From Bacteroidales bacterium (GTDB lineage: Bacteria; Bacteroidota; Bacteroidia; Bacteroidales; VadinHA17): a DNA stretch of 42,094 nt. Location: assembly GCA_025454755.1 (NCBI GenBank), contig JALONV010000017.1, positions 1-42,094 of the forward strand, in the 5' to 3' direction. Shown in pieces: positions 8,140 through 16,004 of this stretch. Positions within the stretch are counted from its first letter, which is position 1. Every line of letters starts with the position of its first letter. The notes below the pieces were generated by a model, which was not told the origin of the DNA, did not search any database, and saw nothing but the letters and a program-made list of their open reading frames with translations. Position numbers and translations under genes: made by a program.

Positions 8140-9411
8140 TTAGTGTCCGAACCCATACATATAATACCCTTTCAATCTCTCCTCCATCATTTTCTGTTCG
8201 TTTACCGCGTTTTCGAGCTGTTTGCGGGTTTTTTCCTCTCTCTCGGCGTTGGTCATCACCCCTGCGGCACGACGCACCGCATCACGTCCAAAACGCTTCC
8301 TGAGCTTGTCCATGGCCATGTAAAGGCTCACTTTCTCGGGAGTATCATCGAACATGTCGAGTTGCTGCACTCCCCTCACCAGGTGACTGAACCTGACTCC
8401 TATGAGGCGGATGAGCATGCGCCGCTGGTAGATCCTGGAGAAAAGCTCTTTTGCCACTTCAGTCAGCACATGGTCGAAAGCGGTGTATGGTATCCGCTTC
8501 TGCAGAGTGTGCGTGTCAAAATTGGAGTACCTTATTTTGACTGTGACGCAGGATGTCAGCTTCTCCTGTTTTCTCAGGTCGTATGCTATTCTCTCAACCA
8601 TGCTCACCAGCAGCTGGTTGAGCCTTGTCATGTCGGTGGTATCCTTTTCAAAAGTGTGCTCGGTGCTGATCGACTTCTGCTCCGAGTAGCTTATGACGGG
8701 TGTGGAGTCGATGCCGTTTGCCCTTTTCCAAACCTCGATGCCGTTCTTGCCCATGAGCTTCCCGAGCATCTCAGCCGGGATGTTGCGCAGGGTGTATATT
8801 GTGGCAATGCCCATTGAGCGGAGAACGTGGTATGTCTTCTGTCCGATCATCGGGATCTTGCTGATGGAGAGAGGGTCGAGAAAGGGGAGTACCACCTCTT
8901 TTCTGACCTCTATTTCGCCATTCGGCTTTGCCTCACCGGTTGCAATCTTCGATACGGTCTTGTTAACTGAGAGCCCTATCGAAATGGGAAGACCTGTCTC
9001 CTTTATTATATACTGCCTCAGCTCATGTGACCATTTGTAGCATCCGTAGAAGCGGTCCATGCCGGTGATGTCGACATAGTGTTCGTCGATCGAGGACTTT
9101 TCATAAAGAGGCGCTCTTTCGGCAATTATCTCTGTAACCATGTTCGAATAGTTGCTGTATGCCTCATGGTCGCCCCGTATTATTATTGCATCCGGACACA
9201 TATTGCGGGCCATCTTCATGGGCATAGCTGAGTTTACCCCGTATTTCCTGGCCTCATAGCTGCAGCTCGACACCACACCGCGGTCCGACATACCGCCGAT
9301 TATCACCGGCTTGCCGATAAGCCTGCTGTTCCTGAGCCTCTCCACCGATACGAAAAAGGTGTCAAGGTCAAGATGCAGTATGGAACGTTCTATGTCACCT
9401 GCTATAAGCAT
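8140..9411 (-). CDS. dinB: Y-family DNA polymerase IV (DinB type)
   Basis: This 423-residue translesion polymerase has HLDLDTFF (Asp15; Phe20 as the likely steric gate) and SSIDE (Asp109, Glu110) as catalytic motifs. The thumb HhH region (PMIGQKTYHVLRSMGI, about 187-202) and little-finger domain follow. A beta-clamp binding motif, QLDMF, is at 350-354, ahead of a 70-residue charged tail. The frame stays open 27 codons upstream, but those codons come from the repeat at 9421-9549 and match nothing in the family, so the ATG at 9411 is the start. It is divergent from the LexA-like gene and followed by the DnaE-like gene, probably as one damage-inducible transcript. Confidence 0.93.
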   Translation of the reverse strand: MLIAGDIERSILHLDLDTFFVSVERLRNSRLIGKPVIIGGMSDRGVVSSCSYEARKYGVNSAMPMKMARNMCPDAIIIRGDHEAYSNYSNMVTEIIAERAPLYEKSSIDEHYVDITGMDRFYGCYKWSHELRQYIIKETGLPISIGLSVNKTVSKIATGEAKPNGEIEVRKEVVLPFLDPLSISKIPMIGQKTYHVLRSMGIATIYTLRNIPAEMLGKLMGKNGIEVWKRANGIDSTPVISYSEQKSISTEHTFEKDTTDMTRLNQLLVSMVERIAYDLRKQEKLTSCVTVKIRYSNFDTHTLQKRIPYTAFDHVLTEVAKELFSRIYQRRMLIRLIGVRFSHLVRGVQQLDMFDDTPEKVSLYMAMDKLRKRFGRDAVRRAAGVMTNAEREEKTRKQLENAVNEQKMMEERLKGYYMYGFGH

Positions 9412-9420
9412 TTTATTTTT

Positions 9421-9549
9421 AACCGCAGAGTGCGCAAAGCCCACCTTCGCTACGCTGCGGTGGGTTAGTCCACGCAAAGAACGCAAAGTCAAAACCTTAA
9501 ATTGAGTTCTTTGCGACCTTTGCGTAGAATCTTTGCGGCCTTTGCGGTT
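9421..9549. repeat. Palindromic repeat, family A copy 1
   Basis: The 129-base element has inverted ends AACCGC and GCGGTT. Its left half holds units like GCGCAAAG and ACGCAAAGAACGCAAAG; its right half holds the complements, with TTTGCGACCTTTGCG at 9510-9524. A second copy is at 17401-17507. This copy has an inner hairpin, CCCACC...GGTGGG. It ends 10 bases before the dinB start, so it would form the dinB leader. Confidence 0.8.
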
Positions 9550-9620
9550 ATGGATTTCATTTATTTTTCTTATATATAATTTGGTTATTTCAAAACTATC
9601 TTTTACTTTTGACTAGAAAT

Positions 9621-9659
9621 TAATCAAATCTATGATTACAATATAATCAATTTTAATTA
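9621..9659 (+). promoter_or_regulatory. Two palindromic operator candidates at the LexA-like gene
   Basis: A perfect dyad, TAATCA-N6-TGATTA, is at 9621-9638. A near-perfect one, TAATCA-N4-TAATTA, is at 9644-9659 and touches the ATG. Their centres are 22 bases apart, about two helical turns, placing both on one DNA face. This suits autorepression by the adjacent HTH protein and could also cover the divergent dinB promoter. The link to that protein is inferred. Confidence 0.5.
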
Positions 9660-10486
9660 TGCACTTCGCGTCGAACATAAAATTTTTAAGAAAAAGGAGG
9701 GGCCGGACACAGGATGATGTTGCCGTGGCCCTTAACCTCAAACGTTCTACCCTGAGCGGGTATGAGAACGGTGTTGCCCAGCCGGGAATAGAAGTTCTTG
9801 TTTCATTTTCCCGCTATTTCAATATCTCGATCGACACCATGCTGAAGATCGATATGTCGAAGCTCTCCGAAAGCCAGCTTGGCGAGCTGGAAAGAGGTTA
9901 TGATGCCTATGTGAGGGGAAGCAACCTGAGGGTGCTGACCACAACTGTAAGTGAAGAGAACCAGGAAAACATTGAACTTGTTCCCGAAAAGGCTAAGGCA
10001 GGCTATACTACAGGCTATGCCGACCCTGAGTATATCGGCGAGCTGCCAAGGTTCAGACTTCCCTTCCTTTCCGACAAGCGAAAGTACAGAACGTTCCAGC
10101 TGAAGGGAGACTCAATGCTCCCGATACCCGATGGCGCGTGGGTTACCGGTGAGTTTGTTCAGGACTGGAGAGAAATACTGAACGGAAAAGCATACGTGGT
10201 CTTCACAATAAATGATGGAATTGTCTTTAAAATTGTAGAGAACAACTTAAAGAATGACGGAAGGCTGGTTCTATATTCCCTTAATCCTGTCTATGAACCT
10301 TATGAGGTCCATATAAATGAAGTCAAGGAGATTTGGAAATTTGTGAACTACATCAGCAGCGAGATTCCGGAACCCGTCCTTCCTGAAAAACAACTTATAC
10401 AGGCTGTTGCAGCTATGAAAAACGACCTGGAAAGAATCAAGGCGAAGATAGGGAAGGATATTACTGATGTGAAGGAAGTGAACTGA
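9659..10486 (+). CDS. LexA-like repressor: XRE HTH plus S24 autopeptidase domain
   Basis: The 275-residue protein has an N-terminal HTH_3/XRE domain (5-62; QDDVAVALNLKRSTLSGYENG) and a C-terminal peptidase S24 domain. The catalytic Ser152 is in KGDSM and Lys191 in VFKIV. Ala114-Gly115 is the likely self-cleavage bond; its spacings to Ser (38) and Lys (39) are close to those in LexA (35, 37). The layout is that of a phage CI/LexA-type damage-responsive repressor. It is divergent from dinB and the DnaE-like gene and carries dyads at its own start, so it probably controls all three. It differs from classical LexA in having an XRE rather than a winged HTH domain. A short charged helix forms the tail. 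Confidence 0.88.
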   Translation: MHFASNIKFLRKRRGRTQDDVAVALNLKRSTLSGYENGVAQPGIEVLVSFSRYFNISIDTMLKIDMSKLSESQLGELERGYDAYVRGSNLRVLTTTVSEENQENIELVPEKAKAGYTTGYADPEYIGELPRFRLPFLSDKRKYRTFQLKGDSMLPIPDGAWVTGEFVQDWREILNGKAYVVFTINDGIVFKIVENNLKNDGRLVLYSLNPVYEPYEVHINEVKEIWKFVNYISSEIPEPVLPEKQLIQAVAAMKNDLERIKAKIGKDITDVKEVN

Positions 10487-10501
10487 AAAATCGGCTGCAG
10501 G

Positions 10502-11047
10502 CTACCGGTTTCCGGAACCCGGCTTTTGTGACCAAACTCTGTTATTGAATCGAATAGGGACTTCTTCCATTTCCAGAAGATCCTGTAACTTAAACATTAC
10601 ATGAGGCAATTCCAGTAACTGGTTTATATTCTTGTTATTATTTGATTCATCAGAGCGCATGATTACAAAAATTCCAGGTTCCACATAATGCCTCAATGCA
10701 GGCGATTCGCATACTACCGGGCTCCCTTCAGGAATATATCTCATTATTGCTCTGAACGCCAATAGAAGGTCATCATCAGTCACCTTGGCAAAAAATACTC
10801 TTTTTGCTCCTGATTTAAGCATCCTGGATGTGTCTTTTTCCGCGCTGCTGTTTGTCTCTTCATATACCGAATAACCAGCATTCTTTGATAAAAGGATAAG
10901 TCCGGGTGTTGTTTCATGAAAATGAGGAGTGATCTTGACAGCTGTTACTCCTTCATTTATGAACTGCCCTATAATCCTGCAGGCAAGTGTGGTTTTTCCG
11001 GATTTATTACCTGTACCGGCGATGAGGAGGAGATTTGGTACCTTCAT
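10502..11047 (-). CDS. MobB-like P-loop NTPase
   Basis: This 181-residue protein begins with a beta strand and Walker A motif (GTGNKSGKTT, 11-20), followed by a MobB-style strand (VTAVKITPHFHE), in which the basic and His residues resemble the KHxxH region of the MobB family. MobB binds GTP and assists molybdenum cofactor guanylation. No other molybdenum gene lies nearby, so the role is uncertain. The C-terminal part is less typical. It is convergent with the LexA-like gene, 15 bases away. A minor alternative is a small dethiobiotin-synthase-like P-loop protein. Confidence 0.6.
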   Translation of the reverse strand: MKVPNLLLIAGTGNKSGKTTLACRIIGQFINEGVTAVKITPHFHETTPGLILLSKNAGYSVYEETNSSAEKDTSRMLKSGAKRVFFAKVTDDDLLLAFRAIMRYIPEGSPVVCESPALRHYVEPGIFVIMRSDESNNNKNINQLLELPHVMFKLQDLLEMEEVPIRFNNRVWSQKPGSGNR

Positions 11048-11058
11048 AATTTTTGTTT

Positions 11059-11186
11059 AACCCTTCCCCCAACCTCCGGCTGAAGCGGGACAATCTCTTC
11101 CCTTAAGGATAAGGGCAGGGGAGTAATAAACTGAAATTAAAATAATTACCCCTTCCCTTACATTTAAGGGAAGGGGCAAGGGGTAG
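11059..11186. repeat. C/G-run palindromic element with strong hairpin
   Basis: The element starts AACCCTTCCCCC and ends AAGGGGTA. Its right half has a perfect 12-bp stem, CCCCTTCCCTTA at 11149-11160 and its complement at 11165-11176, with a 4-base loop. Downstream of the YtfJ-like gene on the minus strand it may end that transcript. It shares its layout with the elements at 28373-28480 and 35345-35438. Confidence 0.6.
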
Positions 11187-11201
11187 GATTTTTTCTATGA
11201 A

Positions 11202-11741
11202 TTATTCTTTTGTCAGCTCAATGATCATCTGAATGATCTTCTCATGCTCTGATGCAGGTATAGCTCCCTTATAGACTCCCCTCACGATACGGTTCTTATC
11301 AACAATTACTACCGTATAGCTGTCCTCGGGCATATCCCAGTCTCTCTGGAGCACTCCGTCATAATCAAACAGTATTGTTGTATCATATTTTTTGGCTTTC
11401 TTGCCTGCTATTGACCTGATAAGTCCGTTTGGCTTCCATGTCGACTTACAGTCTACAATCCCGAATCCCTTGAAGTAATCTTTGTTGATACGCTTGTCAA
11501 TATCGGCAGCCTTGTCAACAGCATCATTGAACGGATCGTTCAGGTCCGATTCATCAGGATCGACGTAATTGATTTGAAGTACCTTTCCGGGCCATGAATT
11601 CATTGTGAATTCCTTCTTGTCGGCATCCGTGAATACCCATTCAGGAGCTTTCTTGCCAATCTCGAGCTTGGTTCCTGTCTGGCCGGCGATATAACTCACT
11701 GCCAGAATGGCGAATAGAAGAGTGAAGATTGTCTTTTTCAT
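11202..11741 (-). CDS. YtfJ-like exported thioredoxin-fold protein without CXXC
   Basis: This 179-residue protein has a signal peptide (MKKTIFTLLFAILAVSYIAG, cleavage near residue 20). The mature part has a TlpA/thioredoxin-like order (GKKAPEWVFTDADKKEF, then GKVLQINYV) and a YtfJ-like end (VVIVDKNRIVRGVYKGAI). There is no CXXC redox pair; the single mature Cys is in VDCKSTW. The family is periplasmic and of unclear function. It is divergent from typA. A candidate weak promoter with the box TATATTTC lies upstream on the minus strand, about 35 bases before the ATG. Confidence 0.7.
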   Translation of the reverse strand: MKKTIFTLLFAILAVSYIAGQTGTKLEIGKKAPEWVFTDADKKEFTMNSWPGKVLQINYVDPDESDLNDPFNDAVDKAADIDKRINKDYFKGFGIVDCKSTWKPNGLIRSIAGKKAKKYDTTILFDYDGVLQRDWDMPEDSYTVVIVDKNRIVRGVYKGAIPASEHEKIIQMIIELTKE

Positions 11742-11833
11742 ACTTAATTATTTAAGTTAAGAATCGAAATATATGAATTTTTATTTATAAACCGATTTTA
11801 TATTGTTTTTTACATAAATCCCGCCAACAATGT

Positions 11834-11841
11834 TACTTTTG
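11834..11841 (+). promoter_or_regulatory. -7 box of typA
   Basis: TACTTTTG matches TAnnTTTG and ends 16 bases before the ATG. No good TTTG box is found at the usual spacing. Confidence 0.45.
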
Positions 11842-11857
11842 CACTCTCTGATTTTTT

Positions 11858-13639
11858 ATGCAGTATCTAAGGAATATAGCGATCATTGCACATGTCGATC
11901 ACGGAAAGACTACACTGGTTGACCGCATTATACAGGAATGCAAGGTTCTCGACCAGCGCAAGGAGACGGGAGAGCTTATTCTCGACAGCAGCGATCTTGA
12001 AAGGGAGAGGGGTATTACCATTATTTCCAAGAACGTTTCGGTAACTTATAAAGGTGTAAAAATAAATATTATCGATACCCCGGGCCATGCTGATTTCGGA
12101 GGAGAAGTTGAACGTGTCCTTAAAATGGCAGATGGTGTCCTTCTTCTCGTCGATGCCTTTGAAGGGCCGATGCCACAGACACGTTTTGTGCTTGGCAAAG
12201 CCATTAACCTGGGTTTGAAACCCATTGTCGTTGTCAACAAGGTTGATAAGGAAAACTGCCGGCCAGATGACGTACAGCAGGATATCTTTGAATTGATGTT
12301 CAACCTTGATGCATCAGAAGAACAACTGGATTTTGAGACAGTCTTCGGATCTTCAAAAGAGGGATGGATGAGCAAGGACTGGAAAAAACCCTCAACTGAT
12401 ATCACATTCCTTCTTGATACAATTCTTGAACAGATACCTGAACCGCCTTACGTTGAAGGAACGGCACAGATGCAGATCGCATCGCTCGACTATTCAAGCT
12501 ATGTCGGGCGAATTGCGATAGGCCGGATTTTCAGGGGAGAACTTCGTGTGGGTGAGGATTATACGCTCTGCAAGAAGCATGGTGAGGTTATAAAGGTAAG
12601 AATAAAGGAACTCTTTGTATTTGAGGGATTAGGGCGTGCCAGGACCGATTCTGTAAGGTGCGGCGACCTGTGCGCCGTAATTGGACTTGAGGATTTTGAA
12701 ATTGGCGACACGCTGGCCGACCTGATCAATCCCGAAGCACTTCAAAGAATTGAGGTCGATGAACCGACCATGAGCATGGTATTTACAATAAATAATTCAC
12801 CTTTCTATGGAAAGGAGGGGAAATTCGTTACTTCGAGACACCTCAGGACCAGGCTGATGAGAGAAACAGAAAAGAATCTCGCCCTGAGGGTTGAAGAGAC
12901 AAATTCTGAAGACACATTCAATGTATTTGGCAGGGGAATTCTCCATCTGTCAATACTTATAGAGACTATGCGCCGTGAGGGTTATGAATTTCAGGTAGGC
13001 AAACCCAAGGTTATTCTGAAGAATATAAATGGCGTAAAATCAGAGCCTTATGAGATTCTGACCATAGATGTGCCGGCAGATTTCTCAGGAAGGTCTATTG
13101 AGCTGGTGACTCAACGAAAAGGCGAAATGATCGTTATAGAGCCAAAGGGCGATCTTATTCATCTTGAATTTGACATTCCTTCGAGAGGCCTTATAGGTTT
13201 GCGGAATAATATGCTTACTGCCACTTCGGGAGAAGCGGTGATGCACCACAGGTTCAGGGCTTATGACAAATACAAGGGTGACGAACTGATGCCAAAACAG
13301 AACGGTTCGCTTATTTCACAGGAACAGGGTATGGCCACAGGATATTCGATAGACAGGCTTCAGGACAGGGGAATATTTTTCATCGATCCGGGTGAAATTG
13401 TATATAAAGGGCAGGTGATTGGTGAATATACCCGGCCGAACGACCTTGAGGTGAATGTTGTGAAGGGTAAGAAGCTTACCAACATGAGGGCTTCAGGATC
13501 GGATGAAAGTCTTAAAATTGCACCAAAGATCAGATTCTCGCTTGAAGAATCAATGGAGCAGATAAAGGATTACGAATATCTCGAGGTGACTCCATTAAGT
13601 CTGAGAATGAGAAAGATACCTTTTCAGAAGGGTTTATAG
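11858..13639 (+). CDS. typA: Ribosome-associated GTPase TypA/BipA
   Basis: The 593-residue protein is full length for TypA. GTPase motifs are intact: AHVDHGKTTLVD at the N-terminus, RGITI, DTPGHADFGGEV, and NKVDKENCRP in place of the usual G4. Domains II, III and V follow, and the TypA-specific C-terminal domain contains KPKVI, RGLIGLRNNMLTATSG and MRASGSDE. TypA binds the ribosome at the A site and assists 50S assembly and growth under stress. The gene has its own -7 box and ends 9 bases before the hemolysin III gene, with which it may share a transcript. Confidence 0.97.
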   Translation: MQYLRNIAIIAHVDHGKTTLVDRIIQECKVLDQRKETGELILDSSDLERERGITIISKNVSVTYKGVKINIIDTPGHADFGGEVERVLKMADGVLLLVDAFEGPMPQTRFVLGKAINLGLKPIVVVNKVDKENCRPDDVQQDIFELMFNLDASEEQLDFETVFGSSKEGWMSKDWKKPSTDITFLLDTILEQIPEPPYVEGTAQMQIASLDYSSYVGRIAIGRIFRGELRVGEDYTLCKKHGEVIKVRIKELFVFEGLGRARTDSVRCGDLCAVIGLEDFEIGDTLADLINPEALQRIEVDEPTMSMVFTINNSPFYGKEGKFVTSRHLRTRLMRETEKNLALRVEETNSEDTFNVFGRGILHLSILIETMRREGYEFQVGKPKVILKNINGVKSEPYEILTIDVPADFSGRSIELVTQRKGEMIVIEPKGDLIHLEFDIPSRGLIGLRNNMLTATSGEAVMHHRFRAYDKYKGDELMPKQNGSLISQEQGMATGYSIDRLQDRGIFFIDPGEIVYKGQVIGEYTRPNDLEVNVVKGKKLTNMRASGSDESLKIAPKIRFSLEESMEQIKDYEYLEVTPLSLRMRKIPFQKGL

Positions 13640-13648
13640 TTTAATATC

Positions 13649-14308
13649 ATGACGACAATCGCAAAAACACAACGTTTCAGCCGGAATGAAGATCTGGCCA
13701 ATGCATACTCACATCTTTTTGGAGCTCTGCTTTCAGTAGCTGCACTGACCTTGCTGGTTGTTTTTGCGGCAATCCGGGGGAATGCATGGCATATTGTAAG
13801 TTTCTCCATTTTCGGAACTTCAATGATTTTCCTGTATACTTCATCTACAATTGCTCACTGGTTGCCGGAAGGCAGAGCAAAGGATTCTTTTTTCACAATT
13901 GATCAGGTGGCAATATACATTCTGATTGCGGGAACCTACACTCCTTTAAGCCTTGTTGCTCTACGGGGACCGCTGGGTTGGATTATCTTCGGCTTGCAAT
14001 GGGGCTTTGCCTTATTCGGGATCTTCAGGTTGCTGATAAAAGCCAACAAGTTTGAGAGAGGAGTACCGGTAGTGGATATTATTCTTTATGCCGGTATGGG
14101 ATGGATGGTTGTTTTTGTGGCAGGCGCTGTGCTAAAAAATATTCCGCTGATGGGATTCATCTGGATTTTAATAGGCGGGCTCTTTTATACTCTCGGAATA
14201 ATATTCTTTAAGGTAGCCAAATTCAAATACCATCACCTTGTCTGGCATCTGATGGTTATAGGAGGCAGTGTTTCCCACTTTACGGCTGTATTCTTTTACA
14301 TGCTTTAA
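13649..14308 (+). CDS. Hemolysin III family (TrhA/PAQR-like) membrane protein
   Basis: This 219-residue protein has seven predicted membrane segments. Family landmarks are seen: the first His in NAYSHLFGA, STIAHWLPEG, the DQVAIYILIAGTYTP segment, and the C-terminal histidines in HHLVWHLMV and SVSHF that bind the metal in PAQR proteins. The family is linked to membrane lipid or fluidity homeostasis; the hemolysin name is historical. It follows typA by 9 bases and converges with the uroporphyrinogen-decarboxylase-family gene 13 bases away. Confidence 0.88.
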   Translation: MTTIAKTQRFSRNEDLANAYSHLFGALLSVAALTLLVVFAAIRGNAWHIVSFSIFGTSMIFLYTSSTIAHWLPEGRAKDSFFTIDQVAIYILIAGTYTPLSLVALRGPLGWIIFGLQWGFALFGIFRLLIKANKFERGVPVVDIILYAGMGWMVVFVAGAVLKNIPLMGFIWILIGGLFYTLGIIFFKVAKFKYHHLVWHLMVIGGSVSHFTAVFFYML

Positions 14309-14321
14309 GAACATCTGTATC

Positions 14322-15338
14322 TTAGCGATCAGAATGCAACATTTCCGCAGATTTTCTGAACGTAAGCATGTTTTCATTAGTGGTTTCAGGAGTGATCTCA
14401 CAACCGGCCGAAACTATGCACCGTCCGGCAGAATCAATATAATCTTGTTTTACAGACATTTCTATCGTTTCAGCTGATCCGTTTTGAATTATGGTGACCG
14501 GATCGCTCTTTCCCGAGAAGACCTGGCCGGAACCAAGCAAAGAGGCAAAGTTTTTGATCGACGGCACAAGATGATCGACATCGATGATGTCTGCGCCGGT
14601 GCTTATCATTCCTTGTAATATTGCGGATGTATTGCCGCAGATATGCAGCTTGGCTAGAGCTCCTTCCCTGTGGATATGATCTACAAGTATCTTTTCTCTG
14701 TTCATGGCAAATTCATTGAAGAGCTCCGGCCCGATCTGTGAGCAGAATGCATCGCCTATTCCAATGCAGTGAGCTCCTGCTTTGATCTGGAGCGAAATGA
14801 ATTCCATTGCGCAGTCGATAATCGTATCGAGTGTTTCTTTTACTGCATCCGGATCTGTATAAAAATCAACAGAAGCATCAGATGCCCCACGAAGATCAAC
14901 ATATTCAGCAACTGCGCCTTCCACCCAGCCGACAATGAAGTACTCATCCCCGCATTGTTTTCTATACTCAGAAATCTCGACCAGACGATTTCTGCACCTT
15001 TCATTTTTCAGAGGATCATACTTCTTAAGCAGGGATGCTGACCTGGCATCGGCAGGGTGCCCGGCTTTATCTACGGGCAGACTATCTTCAGGGTATTCAA
15101 CTCTGATCCCAAACGCTGATGCTTCAGCCCAGGGATCTGACATTACAGTGACCCAGTCTATACCGAAATCCCTGGCACATTTTATCATGGCATGACATTT
15201 TGCTTCCGGAACTGTGCAGAAGTCACGGTATCTGACACCGTCATATTTTGCAGCCCACCTCATTATAATGGGATGGAAGGGAGGATGATCAGAACGCCCT
15301 TCTTTTATGAATTCCAGTGTCCTCTTGAGACCTTTCAT
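14322..15338 (-). CDS. Uroporphyrinogen decarboxylase family (MtaA/CmuA-like) protein
   Basis: This 338-residue protein is a TIM-barrel member of the URO-D superfamily, on the methyltransferase rather than the haem side: it has HICGNT with His232 and Cys234 and the distal Cys313 (SAGCEI), the zinc ligands of corrinoid/CoM-type methyltransferases. True HemE lacks this set. No corrinoid protein or activase is seen nearby, so the methyl donor is unknown. The ATG at 15338 overlaps the stop of the DUF2461 gene (TGATG), implying translational coupling. An upstream TTG at 15341 is also in frame but less likely. Confidence 0.8.
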   Translation of the reverse strand: MKGLKRTLEFIKEGRSDHPPFHPIIMRWAAKYDGVRYRDFCTVPEAKCHAMIKCARDFGIDWVTVMSDPWAEASAFGIRVEYPEDSLPVDKAGHPADARSASLLKKYDPLKNERCRNRLVEISEYRKQCGDEYFIVGWVEGAVAEYVDLRGASDASVDFYTDPDAVKETLDTIIDCAMEFISLQIKAGAHCIGIGDAFCSQIGPELFNEFAMNREKILVDHIHREGALAKLHICGNTSAILQGMISTGADIIDVDHLVPSIKNFASLLGSGQVFSGKSDPVTIIQNGSAETIEMSVKQDYIDSAGRCIVSAGCEITPETTNENMLTFRKSAEMLHSDR

Positions 15339-16003
15339 CAATAATCGTTCAGGAAGTCATTCAGAGGCTTCATTGCCTTTGAAGCCTTTAAGATAAGGTT
15401 AAAAGCGCCATCGCTGACAATCTCTTTATCGGAAATGATCCTGGTGACAAGGAAGCTCTTCATCTTCAGCAGTTCTATGTTCGGATGGTCGCGCGAAAAA
15501 CCCTTGGGTGCCGATTTGAGTTTTTCTCCTTCAATTGAACCAAAATAATTTTTTAATTCTTTGTCATTCAATATCTTAATGAATTTATCACCCTGTTCAT
15601 CAATCTTCTTTCTAATGGCCGTAAGCCAGGACATTGGAGGTATATAAGCACCCCCGGCTATCATGCTGTTGTTGCCCGGTTCAACATGAACATAATAACC
15701 GGCAAACCTGTCGCCGTTCTTTTTACCACCCTTTACTATAAAAGCTCCCATATGGGTTTTATAGATCGTTTTATCATTTGAGAACCTGATATCGCGGTTG
15801 ATCCTGTATGTACAGCTTTTTGCTTCCAGTCCCTTCAGGATCGGGTCAAACTTTATGATCTCATCAATAAGTGCCTGGACAAATGATTCATAATCAGATT
15901 TTGCTTCAAGGTAGCGGTGTCGGTTGTCATTGAACCACTCCCTTTCATTATGCTTCCTGAGATCAGAAAGAAAGGCTAGTGTGGATTTTTGAATAGTTAT
16001 CAT
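15338..16003 (-). CDS. DUF2461 domain-containing protein
   Basis: The 221-residue protein matches the DUF2461 (TIGR02453) family over its full length: FLSDLRKHNEREWFNDNR near the start, RINRDIRFSNDKTIYKTHMG at about 67-86, and GYYVHVEPGNNSMIAGGAY in the middle. The function is not established. It sits between the PQQ-type lipoprotein (1 base away) and the URO-D family gene (1-base overlap), so the three are almost surely one transcript. Confidence 0.88.
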   Translation of the reverse strand: MITIQKSTLAFLSDLRKHNEREWFNDNRHRYLEAKSDYESFVQALIDEIIKFDPILKGLEAKSCTYRINRDIRFSNDKTIYKTHMGAFIVKGGKKNGDRFAGYYVHVEPGNNSMIAGGAYIPPMSWLTAIRKKIDEQGDKFIKILNDKELKNYFGSIEGEKLKSAPKGFSRDHPNIELLKMKSFLVTRIISDKEIVSDGAFNLILKASKAMKPLNDFLNDY

Positions 16004-16004
16004 G

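Noticed and set aside
8125-8817. Open frame of 230 codons on the plus strand opposite dinB
   Set aside because: It lies within well-conserved dinB sequence, and its product shows no domain; a shadow of GC-rich codons.
9412-9492. In-frame 27-codon extension of dinB
   Set aside because: These codons are the palindromic repeat, and the family start is at 9411.
9421-9549. Possible CRISPR-like repeats (ACGCAAAGAACGCAAAG units)
   Set aside because: There are no regular repeats with unique spacers and no cas genes; it is one imperfect palindrome.
13649-14308. Hemolysin III gene as a virulence toxin
   Set aside because: The family name is historical; the motifs are those of PAQR-like membrane homeostasis proteins.
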